Below are positions 63,592 through 64,000 of a stretch of DNA of 64,000 nucleotides, piece by piece (positions within the stretch are counted from its first letter, which is position 1; each line of letters begins with the position of its first letter). The stretch covers positions 32,252 to 96,251 of the forward strand of contig NZ_PYOD01000017.1 in the NCBI RefSeq assembly GCF_003026285.1. Reading direction: 5' to 3'. A program made the translations under genes and the position numbers. This DNA is from Photobacterium profundum. Lineage in GTDB: Bacteria; Pseudomonadota; Gammaproteobacteria; Enterobacterales; Vibrionaceae. The notes beneath the pieces are model-generated. The model had not been told where the DNA came from. It saw only the letters and a list, made by a program, of their open reading frames with translations, and did no database searches.

Positions 63592-63623
63592 TTGCATCCG
63601 TCATTTTTCCTCGTATAATGCGC
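63592..63623 (+). promoter_or_regulatory. sigma-70 promoter of the tRNA cluster
   Basis: TTGCAT (63592-63597), 16-bp spacer, perfect TATAAT (63614-63619), followed by a GCGC discriminator, as typical of strong, stringently controlled stable-RNA promoters. Confidence 0.75.
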
Positions 63624-63670
63624 AGCCTCGAAAGGGAATAACGTGTTTGTTCCTTTTTGTGAAAATCGGA

Positions 63671-63747
<77 letters not shown>

Positions 63748-63776
63748 ATACTTGTTGAGAGACAAGGACCAGAGAT

Positions 63777-63852
63777 GCGACACTAGCTCAGCTGGTAGAG
63801 CGCAACCTTGCCAAGGTTGAGGTCACGAGTTCGAGCCTCGTGTGTCGCTCCA
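63777..63852 (+). tRNA. tRNA-Gly (GCC)
   Basis: 76 nt with encoded CCA. Acceptor GCGACAC/GTGTCGC, anticodon loop TTGCCAA and TTCGAGCC T-loop are intact. Confidence 0.97.
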
Positions 63853-63922
63853 AATTAGTTTTATTGCCTAGGCGATGAAACAATAGTTGTTACCGTACTT
63901 TAACGGTGAAATATAAATCGGA

Positions 63923-63999
<77 letters not shown>

Positions 64000-64000
64000 A

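Overview
The window reads as a gammaproteobacterial chromosome segment, most likely Vibrionaceae and close to Photobacterium. I infer this from moderate AT-rich composition, Escherichia-like protein families in Vibrio-like arrangements, and the pairing of acetate genes with a CrbS/CrbR-type two-component system. There is no phage, integron, CRISPR array or recognisable insertion sequence. Most of it is a housekeeping and metabolic backbone, and many blocks keep the gene order known from E. coli: hupA-yjaH; purHD; accBC-yhdT-panF-prmA-dusB-fis; dsbD-dcuA-aspA-fxsA-groSL-epmB-efp; frdABCD-epmA; psd-rsgA-orn.

Layout. 1-5.3 kb: the last codons of hupA, a DUF1481 lipoprotein, purine genes purHD behind a PurR-type operator, zntR, a small lipoprotein and ppnP. 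5.4-11.8 kb: the malI / malX-malY sugar PTS island with three MalI-type palindromes, then a divergent EamA transporter / AraC regulator pair with a fourth MalI-like site between them. 11.8-18.7 kb (minus strand): aroQ-accB-accC, yhdT-panF, prmA, dusB-fis. 19.2-32.7 kb: an acetate locus with acs, an exonuclease and a DUF294 nucleotidyltransferase-like protein in overlapping frames, an HcaT-type MFS gene, the large sensor kinase crbS, actP with its DUF4212 partner, marC and crbR. 32.9-41.9 kb: dsbD, a LysR gene, the aspartate/fumarate genes aspA-dcuA, fxsA and a MATE pump. 42-49.7 kb: groSL, a gene-free 1.1-kb stretch, rimK, epmB divergent from efp, and an SPFH protein. 49.8-56.8 kb: frdABCD, epmA, an EamA transporter and an alpha carbonic anhydrase. 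57-64 kb: a chemoreceptor, a SLC13 transporter, psd, rsgA, orn, and a tRNA cluster fMet-Gly-fMet at the right edge.

How the genes fit together. Acetate is imported (ActP/DUF4212), activated (Acs) and probably controlled by CrbS/CrbR. AspA, DcuA and FrdABCD together form an aspartate-to-fumarate-to-succinate respiration route, and the frd promoter region has a CRP/FNR-type dyad. EF-P and two of its modification enzymes (EpmA, EpmB) lie within 7 kb. Translation-linked genes are frequent (prmA, dusB, rimK, efp, rsgA, orn, initiator tRNAs).

The least expected structure is a family of about 120-bp non-coding repeats. Three copies sit in tandem at roughly 200-bp spacing after groL and a fourth lies on the other side of rimK, all in the same orientation. 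I do not recognise this element. Start codons were re-chosen by eye for many genes from Shine-Dalgarno positions and remembered homologue N-termini. No alignment or search was run.
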